Of a stretch of DNA of 64,000 nt, positions 20,480 through 31,068 are shown piece after piece. The notes below the pieces were generated by a model. That model was not told where the DNA came from and made no database searches. It saw only the letters and a list, made by a program, of their open reading frames with translations. A program made the position numbers and the translations under genes. The DNA is from Sepioteuthis lessoniana (taxonomy: Eukaryota > Mollusca > Cephalopoda > Myopsida > Loliginidae). The first letter of the stretch is position 1. Every line of letters begins with the position of its first letter. The stretch lies in assembly GCA_963585895.1 (NCBI GenBank), contig OY757913.1, positions 101,152,449-101,216,448 of the forward strand, given 5' to 3'.

Positions 20480-22040
20480 ATTAAATAAAGTGAGCTGAAG
20501 AAAAAGCAACTCGAGATCAAAGATAAAAGCTGCCAGCCAAGAAGGAAGATTCCAGAAGTGGAAAGAACATTTCAAGATTCTTCACGGAAACTCTCCTAAA
20601 ACTACTGAGAAACTTATCCAATTTTTTTTTTATGGCCAACAAGACATCAAACAAGTACAGTTTACGGAAGAAAAACGCAATATTGAAAAAATAAAAAATA
20701 AAAAAATCAAAAGCTGCAGGTCTCGATGAAATATCTTCTGAAGTTTTGAAAAGAAGAAAATCTGATGATGTACCAAAAGAAGGCGACCTCGGAATCGCTA
20801 AGAAATATCGACGCATATTTCTAACTGCTATAGCTTCTAAGGTTAATAATACCCTGTTTCTCGACCGTGTTCGACTCGAAATTAAGAAAATTCTTAGGAA
20901 AAATCACGACGCTTTTTGAAGGAATCACTCCACAATTCCATACATTCTGGTAATCCATTGAATCATCGAAGGAGTATGAACAAAGAATGTCGAGGCAACA
21001 CTACTGCCTGTAGATTTTCCCAAGTCATTCACTTCCATGCACAGAGTGAAGATGGAGCAAGTAATAGATGCATAAAATTTTCACTAAGGAATTTTTACTG
21101 ACATGCGAAAGCAATAGTTCGTTCATCTGACGGAGATACAGACTACGACAATGTCGCAAGAGTTTACAAAGTGATATATAAGCATTAGATTTGTTTATAC
21201 TATCCATACATTACGTACTTCGAACATCCATAGATCTAATAAAAAATAGTTTCACATAGAAAAAGCCAAGAAGCAGGCGATATCCTGAAAAAAAACTACC
21301 GCAGATTTAGACTACGCAGATGACCCAGGTCTTTACGTATATACACCAGCCCAAGAAGAACGCCTACTATACAGTCTCGAGAAAGCAATAAAACCCAGTG
21401 AGTGTTTTAAACAAAAAGGAGCCATCGTCACTCTAAGAGCCAAGATTCTGAATTTAGTAGATAAGTTCACATACCTCGGTAGCAATATCTCATTTATAAA
21501 AAAATGATGCCAACATATGCATAGCGAAGACGAGGAATGCTATTTACAGGTTGTTGATCGCATAGAAATCTTATCTATCTGATAAAATAAAACGGGAATT
21601 CTAAGCTGTAGCTGTGTCAATACTATTATATGGATGCAACACATGGTCACTGAAAAAACACATAGAGAAAAAGCTTAGTGAGAACAACACAATAATACTA
21701 TGTGCTTTCTTGTAGAAAATCTTGGAAGCAACAACTCACAAAATAGCAACAGCAATATGTCCACCAGCCTCCTATCTCACAGCTCATTCAAATCAGACTT
21801 ACAAGCTATACGGGGCACTGCTGAAGAAACAAGGGCAAACTCAAAGTGGCGTTCTTTTATGGACTCCTGCATATGTATTTGTCAGTGTTGGCCGACTAGA
21901 AAAAACTTACATCAGCTCTGTGCAAACTCTGGATGCAACCTCGAACACATGTCAGAAGTGATGGATGATAGGGACAGATGGGAAGAGAGAGTCAAGGAAA
22001 TATATGCTGTCAACGCAACTTGATGATAATGATGATCTGT
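20480..22040 (+). pseudogene. LINE-E reverse transcriptase, longer but heavily decayed
   Basis: Fragments over about 1.5 kb keep the order of LINE-E: ASQEGRFQKWKEHFKILHGN, FTEEKRNIEKIKNKK, EGDLGIAKKYRRIFLTAIASK, LDYADDPGLYVYTPAQEE (the YADD motif is kept near 21310-21325), LVDKFTYLGSN, VSILLYGCNTWSLKKHIEKK, and near 21840-22020 GVLLWTP and a degraded C-terminus. It ends in TTGATGATAATGATGAT, a decayed trinucleotide tail. Many stops and frameshifts make it non-functional. It extends further 5' than the copy at 11389, starting in the linker before the RT core. A weak TTTC block follows. Confidence 0.72.
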
Positions 22041-22071
22041 CTTTCAAAATTAAGTCATATATGCAAAAATA

Positions 22072-22101
22072 ATTTTCTTTCTTTCTTTTTTAACCATAAT
22101 T

Positions 22102-22140
<39 letters not shown>

Positions 22141-22270
22141 GTTTCATTTTGCTTCTATGATTTCTTTCTTTCTTTCTTTCTCTTTTTCTGTTCTATTTTG
22201 ATTCTATGATTTCTTTCTTTCTTTTTTAATATCATTCTTTCTTTCTTTCTCTTTTATTTTGCTTCTATGT

Positions 22271-22301
<31 letters not shown>

Positions 22302-22473
22302 TTTATTTTGCTTCTATGATTTCTTCCTTTCTTTCTTAACTACCATTCTTTTTTTGTTTCTTTGTTTCTTTGTGTTTATTTTGCTTCTATGATTTCTTTC
22401 TTTCTTTCTTAAATATCATTTCTTTCTTTCCGTCCTTCTTTCTTTTTTTCTGTTTTATTTTGCTTCTACGATT

Positions 22474-22532
<59 letters not shown>

Positions 22533-22625
22533 GTTTTATTTTGCTTCTATGATTTCTTTCTTTCTTTCTTTCTTTCTTTCTTAACTAACTTTCTTTCTTT
22601 CTTTTTCTTCTTTCTTTCGTTCAAT
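22072..22625. repeat. TTTC array with a repeated 25-bp spacer (higher-order repeat)
   Basis: CTTT runs of varying length are separated by about seven copies of a TTTTATTTTGCTTCTATGA-like spacer (near 22140, 22190, 22250, 22302, 22374, 22452 and 22534), some with single substitutions. The repeated spacer shows that tract and spacer were copied together. Confidence 0.9.
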
Positions 22626-22774
22626 TTTTTTTGTCGTTTTTATTCAAAACCTTGTAATATGAGTTAAGGTAGAATATTGTGAAGAATGGGAGTTAGTAGT
22701 AATTCATGGTGTTGATAAAAACACTAAGTTTATAATTCCCCAAAATTCACTCTGAATTTTCCAGCAGGACATGT

Positions 22775-23060
22775 CGCATAACTGAGGAGTTTAATTAATA
22801 GACTTCGAAGTGAAATTATCTTGACGTTGCAGGTTCAATCCTGACAACCGGTAAAAAAAAAACAAGGAACACTTGCTGTAGCTTATCACTTGTATCCGGT
22901 ATTGGTTAACGGAATTAGAACAACCAACCGCCATGGATTGAATAAAGGGTTCGGTTTGAAGTTCTGTGTCGGTTACCGAGTTCGACCAATAAAATTAAAA
23001 CCCCAGAAGACCGAAGAACGTATTGGGCAAAACATTGTGATTAATACAATGAAGATGAAA
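22775..23060 (+). mobile_element. SINE-L, copy 2
   Basis: B-box-like TTGCAGGTTCAATCCTGAC near 22830. Then AGCTTATCACTTGTATCCGG, GGTTAACGGAATTAGAACAA and GGGTTCGGTTTGAAGTTCTG match copy 1 at 15037-15290. It ends in a GATGAAGATGAAAAC stretch. The small open frame inside is incidental. Confidence 0.62.
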
Positions 23061-23191
23061 ACAATACTCTGAAGATAATAAAAGCCAAGAATTATTATAA
23101 GTAGACATATTTGAAAACATCTGTGTGCAAATACATTATCTCTCGCAAGTTTGAAAATAATGTTGCTTACAAACTATTGGCTAACAAATTA

Positions 23192-23206
23192 TATATATAT
23201 ATATAT

Positions 23207-23246
<40 letters not shown>
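23192..23246. repeat. (TA)n-(TG)n microsatellite
   Basis: TA tract followed by TG tract, directly before a SINE-B-type tail fragment (ATAACCTACAAGCGTTGATATG) at about 23260-23306. Confidence 0.9.
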
Positions 23247-23247
<1 letters not shown>

Positions 23248-23404
23248 GGCGACTGGGCTCTATATAACCTACAAGCGTTGATATGACATAAAATACAACC
23301 AAACCATGATGATTCAAAACAAATCTATTTGATCTATAGATAGCTTCATGACTGTTTATACAACTCCAAGACAGAGTGCATCTGTAAGTTGTAACAGCAA
23401 AGGG

Positions 23405-23522
23405 TTAATAGGTTGATTAGTTTATTTTATGGCACGTCAACACCTGTTGGGTTATATAATGCAACCATTTCTTTGTATGTTTTTATATAGTTTCAAGTAT
23501 TCCGATCTAATACCAAACATAG
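23405..23522 (-). mobile_element. Element C tail fragment, opposed to copy 6
   Basis: GGCACGTCAACACCTGTTGGG and TTATATAATGC resemble the reversed tail hairpin. It is followed by TTCAAGTATTCC. A forward element C head begins right after, giving a head-to-head arrangement. Confidence 0.5.
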
Positions 23523-24040
23523 TTCAGATGTCAGGGGCTGCAAAATACACCGACTGCATCTCTGCTGAGGGGTGGGATCCCCACCCCAAACGAGTACCAT
23601 AGATATGACACTAAACAATCTGATGGTGAGGCTTCAGTAATGCTGAAGCTTTGGGGAATGCGGAGTACCCTTTCATAGCCATCGGTCCAATGTCCACTCA
23701 GGCCCGGTGTGGTAGTATCTGATAGGATCCTATCTATGGGTCAATAGGAACTATTTGACATTTAAACTAAGTGCAAACCATTGACTTATGTTAGATTGAA
23801 TTATTAGAGATAGAAGTGCTAGATCATTTAACAGTGTGTAAACAAATGGCTGTTTAATCAAATTGTTAGGGTTAGATAGCAATAATTGCACTGATTTAAC
23901 TGTGTGCAAAAGTTACTTATGGTAAATAGAAGTAATAGTATTAGATAGAAATAAGTGAAACTATTTAATTTTGAGCAATAAAATGAGCTTAACCTCATTT
24001 AGAAATGTTATCTAAAAAATTTGTTTTGAAATCGTATCTT
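23523..24040 (+). mobile_element. Element C copy 6, head and subrepeat body
   Basis: GGGGCTGCAAAATACACCGA, GAGTACCATAGATATGACAC, CTGATGGTGAGGCTTCAGTA, TGCTGAAGCTTTGGGGAATG, CCGGTGTGGTAGTATCTGAT and CCTATCTATGGGTCAATAGG follow the head order seen in the other copies. The body has diverged ATTTAAC and GTGTGCAAA subrepeats before the amplified tail. Confidence 0.75.
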
Positions 24041-24737
24041 TAATATATATGTATAAAGAGGATTTGGCATTAAATAACCTACAATGGTTGATATGCTATA
24101 AAATCCAACCTAACCAATTCATATATATTTACTATATATGTATAAAGAGGACTTGGCATTAAATAACCGACAATGGTTGATATGCCAAAAAATCCAACCT
24201 AACCAATTCACATATATTTAATATATATGTATAAAGAGGATTTGGCATTAAATAACCAACAATGGTTGATATGCACTAAAATCTAACCTAACCAATTCAC
24301 ATATATTTAATATATATGTTTAAAGAGGATTTGGCATTAAATAACCTACAATGGTTGATATGCTATTAAATCCAAGCTAACTAATTCACATATATTTAAT
24401 ATATATGTATAAAGAGGATTTGGCATTAAATATCCGACAATGGTTGATATGCCATAAAATCCAACCAAACAAATTCATATATTTAATATATATGTATAAA
24501 GAGGATATGGCATTAAATAACCTACAATGGTTGATATGCTATAAAATCCAAGCTAACCAACTCATATATATTTACTATATATGTATAAAGAGGACTTGGC
24601 ATTAAATAACCGACAATGGTTGATATGCCATAAAATCCAACCTAACAAATTCAAATATATTTAATATATATATATAAAGACGATTTGGCATTGAATAACC
24701 TAAAATGGTTGATATGCCATAAAACCAACCAAAACCA
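24041..24737 (+). repeat. 89-bp satellite made from the element C tail, eight units
   Basis: Each unit has TATATATGTATAAAGAGGA, TTGGCATTAAATAACC, TACAATGGTTGATATGC and CCAACCTAACCAATTCA. Starts fall near 24042, 24131, 24220, 24309, 24398, 24484, 24572 and 24661. Unit-specific changes (GACTTGG, GATATGG, ACCGACAATGG) recur in non-adjacent units. The hairpin arms GGCAT...ATGCC are kept in most units. Confidence 0.9.
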
Positions 24738-24904
24738 AAACAAATCAAGCTAACAAGCACTACTACTGTAGGTCAAATCCAGCAAGAAAGTAGACCAAGG
24801 TATAATTAACAAGAAGAAAAGGACTTATCATTTACTGGATGTTGACGTTCTGCGGACCATAGAGTAAAAACAACAATGGACAGATATCTAGATAGTACCA
24901 GAGA

Positions 24905-25127
24905 CCTAATTAAAAGTAGTGAAACCTGAGTTTGACGGTGATACCAATAGCATTTTGAGTCCTTGAAACACTACCCAAGAACGTGTAAAAGACTGGAAAA
25001 TAGAAATCGGAAAAAAATCGAGAATACAACAGCCTACCGTATTGTAAAATTTAACTAGGGTAATTAGAAGAGTCCTGGAGATCTGACGAAACTTGCTGTC
25101 ACTCAGACCCGAGTGAAAAAAGGGGGG
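24905..25127 (+). mobile_element. RLE-type LINE 3' end, old copy (left part)
   Basis: GTGATACCAATAGCATTTTG, TCCTTGAAACACTAC, AGACTGGAAAATAGAAATCGG, GAGAATACAACAGC, GAAGAGTCCTGGAGATCTGA and AACTTGCTGTCACTCAGACC follow the order of the 3' coding end in the array at 44486-47216. Decoded residues such as RRVLEI fit the same C-terminus. A SINE-B interrupts its 3' untranslated part. Confidence 0.65.
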
Positions 25128-25366
25128 GTGTCCTCGTGGTGTAATGTTTAAAGCGATGGACTGCGGAATCGTAGTAAGCGAGTTCGTATTCCAGTCGTGC
25201 TATTACGTTCACTTTCGGGCAAATACCCTTGGGAAAGATATGAAACCCCTTACACTCCCAGCTATGGGTTAAATAGTACCACTACTGTTCTTCTAGGAGA
25301 ATAGCTTTGGCATTAAATAACGTACAAAGGTTGATATGCCATTAAACAAATAAACCAAACCAAACT
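25128..25366 (+). mobile_element. SINE-B inserted in an RLE-LINE 3' end
   Basis: GTGTCCTCGTGGTGTAATG (leader and A-box), GAGTTCGTATTCCAG, CCCTTGGGAAAGATATGAAA, CAGCTATGGGTTAAATAG, GGCATTAAATAACGTACAAAGG and a tail ending ACCAAACCAAAC. The flanking AGTGAAAAAAGG (left) and AGTGTAAAAAG (right) look like a decayed target duplication. Beyond it the LINE's untranslated region and AAT-rich end resume. Confidence 0.85.
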
Positions 25367-25600
25367 AGTGTAAAAAGAAAACTCATAAGGAGCAAAATTA
25401 TAATAATATTAATAATGACGATTGGCACCTCTGGAATAGGCCACTAATGTTTAAAAAAGTGGCTAGGATACTGGGGATCAGAGGAAGGAGTGAGAGAATC
25501 TAGACAACAGCACTGCTAAAATCAGCTTGGATACTTTGAAGAGTCCTGGAGATTTTAGACCAGTGAAAAATCATGTTAGAACTGGTGCGAAATACTCTCA
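25367..25600 (+). mobile_element. RLE-type LINE: end of first copy and start of a second 3' fragment
   Basis: AAAACTCATAAGGAGCAAAA then TTATAATAATATTAATAATGA is the 3' end plus TAA-type repeats. A second 3' coding fragment follows at about 25420-25590: TTGGCACCTCTGGAATAG, AACAGCACTGCTAAAATCAG, TTGGATACTTTGAAGAGTCC. So two copies lie head to tail across a TAA-rich junction. Confidence 0.62.
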
Positions 25601-26254
25601 AGGAGTAGAATATTGTATTAGCAAAAGTAGCAGCAGAAGCAGGCCGCCATTATGGAAGAACAAGATGAAGGTGGTAAAAGTAAAAGAAGAACAATGTTGA
25701 TAATGAAGCAAAGAGAGAAAAAAACTGAATTTTTTCATTAGTCAACATTTTGGTTTTAAAGTGAGGACAATTGTTTAGTGAGGTTAGTATAGCTTAGGGC
25801 GAGAGTTAGGGGAGATGTCAGACATGTTTTAAGAGAGAGATGGACAGATATAATCCTTTTCCTTTTAAAATACCAATGAACATCAACAATTTCTTATCAG
25901 ATATTAAAAATAATGTCATCTAAAACTTTCCATCAGTCACCAAGAAAACAAAAAGTGAAAAAAAAAAAAAGTCAAATGGCCATTAATCAGAAGTAAATAC
26001 AAAGAGGGGACGTTGTAAAACGAAACAAGAGAAGGGAAACGAGGGGAAAGTGGGGAGGAGATTGGTCGAAAACATTAAAACCTGAATCCCTGCATCATCT
26101 TCCAAAGAGCTAGTTACCCTCCCTACCATTCTAATCCTAACCACGGGAAATTTAGCAATCAGGTCAAAATACAAAATATTTTAGTATTTCCTGTGAGTTT
26201 ATAATGTCAACATTGCCATATGGTTTTTATATTCGTTGTTGTATCAAATTTATT
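25601..26254. other. Unassigned
   Basis: AT-rich sequence. A minus-strand 63-residue frame at 25983-26174 shows no known motif. Confidence 0.4.
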
Positions 26255-26812
26255 TCAAGGAGAAGGGTGTTGCCATGACTCTATAACAAGAATTTCCGAC
26301 TCGGAAATATTGTCGTATACTACAGCCGTAATGATCTCAGTCACAACACCAATACAATACATACTCAAACACAGGCCGATTCTGTTGTTTCCGATACGAA
26401 CAGGTTTATTGATTTCTGGATTCGGTCTATGGTAACACGAAGAGAGAGGCACAATTCTTATCCATGCTAAGTCCATGCTAACCATACTATGTTGACCCCA
26501 TCACAACGTGATGTTTAAGATCTCAATTCATCTCTGCCAGTCGAGACCCGAAAAACTCAACCTCATGCCTCAAAGGTCAAAACCCCAATTCTCGTCTCAA
26601 CGGTTGCATACCCAACTACATCTTTCAATGGCAGAATCTCAACTCTCGTCGTCAACGATCAGAATCCAACTACATCTTTCAACGGACAAAATCCAAATGC
26701 CGTCTTTTCAAAATCTTCATATTCTCAGGACCTTTTCTTCTGGGCATGACGTCATCCTCATTCTAGCCCCATTTCCTGTTTGGGGGTTTATTATGACAAA
26801 TGGTGATTGTCA
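26255..26812 (-). mobile_element. LTR-J-related repeat, copy 2
   Basis: On the plus strand the right end has GGGCATGACGTCATCCTCAT, CCCATTTCCTGTTTGGGGG and TTATTATGACAAATGGTGA, the reverse of the LTR-J start. TGACGTCA is intact. An inner stretch at 26580-26700 repeats CAACTACATCTTTCAA twice within diverged units of about 50 bp. A reversed AATAAA (GTTTATTGATTT) lies near 26404. The left boundary is uncertain. Confidence 0.48.
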
Positions 26813-27149
26813 TATCCTTTGCGCTCGAGCGTTACTGCACCAAGTGTCTCTGCACCTGTACTAAGAGACTCGAATAGTTCAAACCAAACTGAATGATAAA
26901 ATATAATTAACGAAAAATGATTAATATAAAAAAAATCATTCCTTAATTATATAACAATATCTCAGTCTAATTTCGAATCTTCACTATTGTGTGGATGGTC
27001 TGTTGTCAGATTTACAACAAGAGAAGAAGACAATATTTTCCACTTTTTATCAAAGATAAAGAAACAAAAAATCACCATAAAGAAAATCTTCATATGCAAA
27101 TAAAACTTTCTTTTACTTTCAACTTCAAGTTGAATATTTATATCTAACA

Positions 27150-27433
27150 CCCCCCCGCTCTAGCAGGATATGACACAAGGTCAATCTTTAAGCGGTGTTT
27201 AACAGGTTTCAATTCAGAGTTTTCCTTCTCCAAGACTAGTTGCCTTATCAAGGCTAAAGGACCTAGTCTGCCCTACTATTTACCCATCGCTGGAGGGAGA
27301 ATAATTGGATTCATACCTTTCCCAAGGGTATTAGTGCTATGTGAAATGCAATCAGCCTCGTCCAGGATTTGAACTCGTGTCGCTGTGTCCATTTCCTACG
27401 ACGATAACCATTACACCACGGGCATCTCCCACG
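27150..27433 (-). mobile_element. SINE-A, well-preserved copy
   Basis: CCCGCTCTAGCAGGATATGA, CACAAGGTCAATCTTTAAG, GGTTTCAATTCAGAGTTTTC, CCATCGCTGGAGGGAGAATA, CCTTTCCCAAGGGTATTAG, GATTTGAACTCGTGTCG (reversed B-box) and CCATTACACCACGGGCA (reversed A-box) are all present. Target duplication not obvious. Confidence 0.85.
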
Positions 27434-27894
27434 TCTAGTTTAATATTAGCTTATATAATCATTTACCCTTCAACCCTCGAGTTACGGTCTTAAAAGCATT
27501 AATTTATGGAAATAATTTTTTAAAGCTAATGACTGATGCTTTTCTTTTTCATTATCATTGGATATCAACTTTGCAAAGTTATTTCTCATGTATACGTCGA
27601 CCCCAAAAAATAGATCTTTTGATTTCGACTTCTACATTAGTTTGTTTTGGTTACTGTTATACCGGAACTATACACTCAGTGACTCTTTTAAGTATGACAC
27701 CGGTAAAGATATAAATGGACGGTGTCTGACTACTTCAGGGGAAAAAGCGTTAATCGCTCTCTAAGAAGACTTGCCAACTCTTCAGCTTGTACCTGTGGAA
27801 TACGTTTATTGAACCAGCGATACAACAGTTACTTCGTTTCATAGGATATCAATCTTCATGGATTATTTAATACGAAAGCCATCTTTGTCCAGGA
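27434..27894. other. Unassigned
   Basis: Overlapping 61- and 68-residue frames at 27529-27764 have no recognised motif. No repeat ends seen. Confidence 0.4.
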
Positions 27895-28621
27895 AAAGTG
27901 TTGTATTTTGGCCTTTGACCCGGCCAAAAATTCCATTCCAAGGTGATGCACCGGATGGAAGTGAAACATTCTAATGGTTGTTGTGAGAGGAAATCGCGTG
28001 GGCGGAAATTGGCTGATGAAATGGGACGAGGTAAAAAATTCCCATGGAATACTCATAGACTAATGCACCGGAAGAGAGGGACCTGTGAACTGCATGACAG
28101 TTATTTCCGCTTGATGACGATCAAACATGCGATTTCAAAGATCGAGTGGGCGATCGAGTGGGTGTTGAACTATTATATAACTCACTCAAGACAGAAGTCA
28201 AGACAGTTGAGTGAGAGATCGGACGGAGTTATAGACGAGATGTGGTAGGTAGAGCCACACCAGGCCGAAGGGGCTTGGGGCCCTGATGAGTTGGGGTCCA
28301 GAGAAAATGCTGATAAGATGCAGTAAAGGAAGCCAGCACCCAGCAGAGTGGACCCCAGGGCCTCCGGTTGAGCAAATAGAAAAAAAAAGGAAAGACACAA
28401 CGTTGACGGTCATAGGTTTGGGGTCAAAATATTGAAGTTTCTGTTCGGTCTCCAACCCCCTCTCACACGAAAACCTTGAACAACCCTTTCGAACCCTTAC
28501 AATAAAGTGTGAGGTACAATATTTTTCTAAAGAAGTCTTCCTGCGTCTTTATCATTGCGTGCGTCTGTTTGCTTATTGTGTCGTTATGATTGTGATGCTG
28601 TAGATGACGATATAACAAAAG
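27895..28621 (+). mobile_element. Solo LTR, family LTR-G, copy 2, with AAAG target duplication
   Basis: Runs 27899-28617 from TGTTGTATTTTGGCC to GACGATATAACA. AAAG flanks it perfectly at 27895-27898 and 28618-28621. A TATA-like ATTATATAACTCACTC is at about 28170 and a polyadenylation-like ACAATAAAGTGTGAGG at about 28499. The inner region has a CCAGCACCCAGCAGAGTGG block also seen in copy 4. No internal retrotransposon genes follow, so it is a solo LTR. Confidence 0.85.
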
Positions 28622-29460
28622 CAGTAATACGATTTAACCCATACATAGGAAGATAAGAAGGTTCATGCCTATCTCGAGGGTATTAGGACTTGCACTTAAG
28701 TATCTAGAAGGTACATATTTCTGTAAGAAATTAACTGATTTCCATACTAAAAAGGATTTACTTTAATACAAAAAATGGGCCCGAAAAGCTGATTTTTTTG
28801 TATCTTTTTTTGTATTTATCAACCAATCGGCGCTTTCGTGTTTGTTTTAAAATTTCTAGACTTCCCGGACGTTAATTTTTGACTAGCCTCGAAAAAAATA
28901 AAGGATCAAAACCCAAAATACTTCAAGAAATCTTGTCCCTCCAAGAATGTTAAAAATGCTTTTTTTTTAAACTATTGGAATAATAGAAAACATCGACTTT
29001 ATATTGAATTTTGAGCCTACTTTATGGTATAAATAAGCGAAGGAACAAATATTTCTTCGGCAAGTATGTGGAGGGAGACGTTATTTGGTAGTTATGCATA
29101 ATCACCCATGTTGAAGTTTGATATATGTTTTGCTTAGTATATGTCAGGCTTGGAAAAAGGTACATGGGAAAAAGGTAGTAAATGAATGAAGCCGATGAGT
29201 GAACAAAAAGAACAAATGGAACATTAAAAACAAGGCGACAAACAAAACAAATTTATATACTATAATAAACAGACATTGATACATTAAAAATAGTCGTGTG
29301 TGTGTGTGTGTGTGTATCTAACAAAACTAAACTAAAAAAAGGTTAATGACGAAAACGTCCTATTAAGTTGGATTACATATTTAAAATGTCTATTTCTTTT
29401 TGTGGTTCGAAACAGTCGGTTTCTCCGAGACTAGAAAAAGTCTCATAGTCAAAGTATATT
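28622..29460. other. Unassigned, with (TG)n at about 29296-29317
   Basis: A weak SINE-A-like patch (AACCCATACATAGGAAGATA, CTCGAGGGTATTAGGA) lies at about 28635-28690. The rest is unassigned. Confidence 0.4.
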
Positions 29461-29466
29461 GAAGAA

Positions 29467-29697
29467 ATGAATGTCTGCGAGGCTTATCTATTTTTTTGCT
29501 TTTTAACTCTGTTGATGAATAAGAAGAATGTCACACTGAAGAGAGTGTGTCAGTCCTGCAACGGAAATTGGGAAAAAGAGAAAGAGTGTTTGAAGACGAC
29601 GTATTTAGAGAAAATACGTGTCTTTGAAATGGCTCTAAAAAACGCCGGACGAAATTTACGCGGACGTAGTTTTACGCAGGTCACGTGGTTCACCTAG
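29467..29697 (+). other. Unassigned 76-codon open frame
   Basis: An ATG frame (MNVCEAYLFFCFLTLLMNKK start) has a hydrophobic N-terminal stretch at about residues 7-17, a CQSCNGNW motif with two Cys, and a basic C-terminus. It is not obviously a repeat translation, and codons near its end are GC-richer than the surroundings. I recognise no family. It ends directly in the promoter-like patch, which argues against a coding role in this form. Confidence 0.15.
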
Positions 29698-29770
29698 CCA
29701 ATGGTTTTCCAAGACTGAATATGTGTGCGTCCGCCATCTTTGTCGTGGGAACAAATGGCATACCGCCCAA
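29640..29770. promoter_or_regulatory. Promoter-like patch: E-box, CCAAT box, YY1-like site
   Basis: Within about 60 bp are TCACGTGG (E-box, 29681-29688), AGCCAATGG (CCAAT box, about 29697-29705) and CCGCCATCTTTG (YY1-type, about 29731-29742), with several CpGs. The surrounding DNA is AT-rich and CpG-poor. The combination resembles a housekeeping promoter. No downstream first exon could be identified, so the call rests on the motif cluster alone. Confidence 0.3.
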
Positions 29771-29821
29771 ATTAAATTATAGGACTGTAAAGTCCTATAT
29801 ATGAAATTAGTCTATATTTAC

Positions 29822-30120
29822 TCATGCAAGTGTAGACTCATGTAAGGGTAGACTCGTTTTTTTTAATGTAAGTGTAGACTCGTTTTTTTAATGTAAGTGT
29901 AGACTCGTTTTTTTTAATGTAAGTGTAGACTCATTTTTTTAAATGTAAGTGTAGACTCGTTTTTTTAATGTAAGTGTAGACTCGTTTTTTTAATGTAAGT
30001 GTAGACTCGTTTTTTTAATGTAAGTGTAGACTCGTTTTTTTAATGTAAGTGTAGACTCGTTTTTTTTAATGTAATTCTAGACTCGTTTTTTAATGTAAGT
30101 GTAGACTCGTTTTTTTTTAA
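29822..30120. repeat. 26-27-bp satellite, about eleven units
   Basis: Units read AATGTAAGTGTAGACTCG followed by a T run of 6-9. Length differences come mainly from the T run. The first two units near 29822 and 29845 are variants (GCAAGTGTAGACTCATG). Confidence 0.9.
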
Positions 30121-30574
30121 TAATGCACTTAATTTCGACATTGCTTAACTATCAAAAAGTTTAGTGGATATCTTAGTGTTTACATAGACATATTAAAACT
30201 AATATTATCGCTTTAGCTTACTGATAAAAATAGTAGCCGCGGCTGCATATACTTTTGATGCATGAAGACTTTTTCTTTCTCACAGAATAACACACTCACA
30301 CAAAGAGTTTTTACACACACATGATATATTATGTTAGGCTTACCAAACTTGTATATTTAATTGTATGACTGTTCTCTTTAAAAATATCCATGCTCTGGTC
30401 AATATATTTGCTTAGAAGAAAAGATTTTCTAACTTTTGCTTTTCAGTAAACTTTTCACTCAATTCAAAGAATTAAATTTATAAATTTGTAGAAGAGTGTT
30501 TCATTCAGTCATTTATACCTCAGTTTGCTACAGATACCTTTTAAATTCATCACCTTATCGGCAAAGCCTCCTAT
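30121..30574. other. Unassigned
   Basis: AT-rich. A short element C head fragment (CTGGGAGTAATGGCAATAAA) appears near 30590. Nothing else recognised. Confidence 0.4.
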
Positions 30575-30647
30575 ACATATTGACTGTATCTGGGAGTAAT
30601 GGCAATAAAGGAGTATTCTGTACTCTTATCACGTAGAAATTTGGACT

Positions 30648-30923
30648 ATTATCTTCATCTTCATGGCGACACGAGTTCAAACCCTGGACGAGGCTGATTA
30701 CATAGCACTAAAACCCTTGGGAAACGTATGAATCCAATTATTCTCCCTATAGCTATGGGTAAATAGTAGGACAGACAGGGCTCTTCAGCCTTGGTGAGGC
30801 AACTAGTCTAGGCGAAGGAAAACTCAGAATTCAAACCTGTTAAACTCCGCTTAAAAAATTGACCTTGTGTCATATACTGCCCGAGCGGAGGGGTTGGGTA
30901 AACATGATTATTTTCATCTTCAT
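30648..30923 (+). mobile_element. SINE-A, 5'-truncated but with target duplication
   Basis: The copy starts at GGCGACACGAGTTCAAACCC, so the A-box head is missing and the B-box remains. It continues through CCCTTGGGAAACGTATGAAT to CCCGAGCGGAGGGGTTGG. Direct repeats ATTATCTTCATCTTCAT (30648-30664) and ATTATTTTCATCTTCAT (30907-30923) differ at one base. The truncation therefore happened during insertion and is not later decay. Confidence 0.85.
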
Positions 30924-31068
30924 TGTTATACTCAAAACGTTTCGGCCGATATATCCTTTGGCATTCTTCATGTGTTTCATGTCGAATTCGGATGTCTACA
31001 CAGAACATTGAACTCAGCCCTTCAATTACGTTTACCCTGACAGGGTTAACGGAATCAAAAAATGTAAC

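Noticed and set aside
24041..24737. CRISPR array
   Set aside because: Units are contiguous tandem repeats without unique spacers and derive from a retroelement tail. The genome is clearly eukaryotic.
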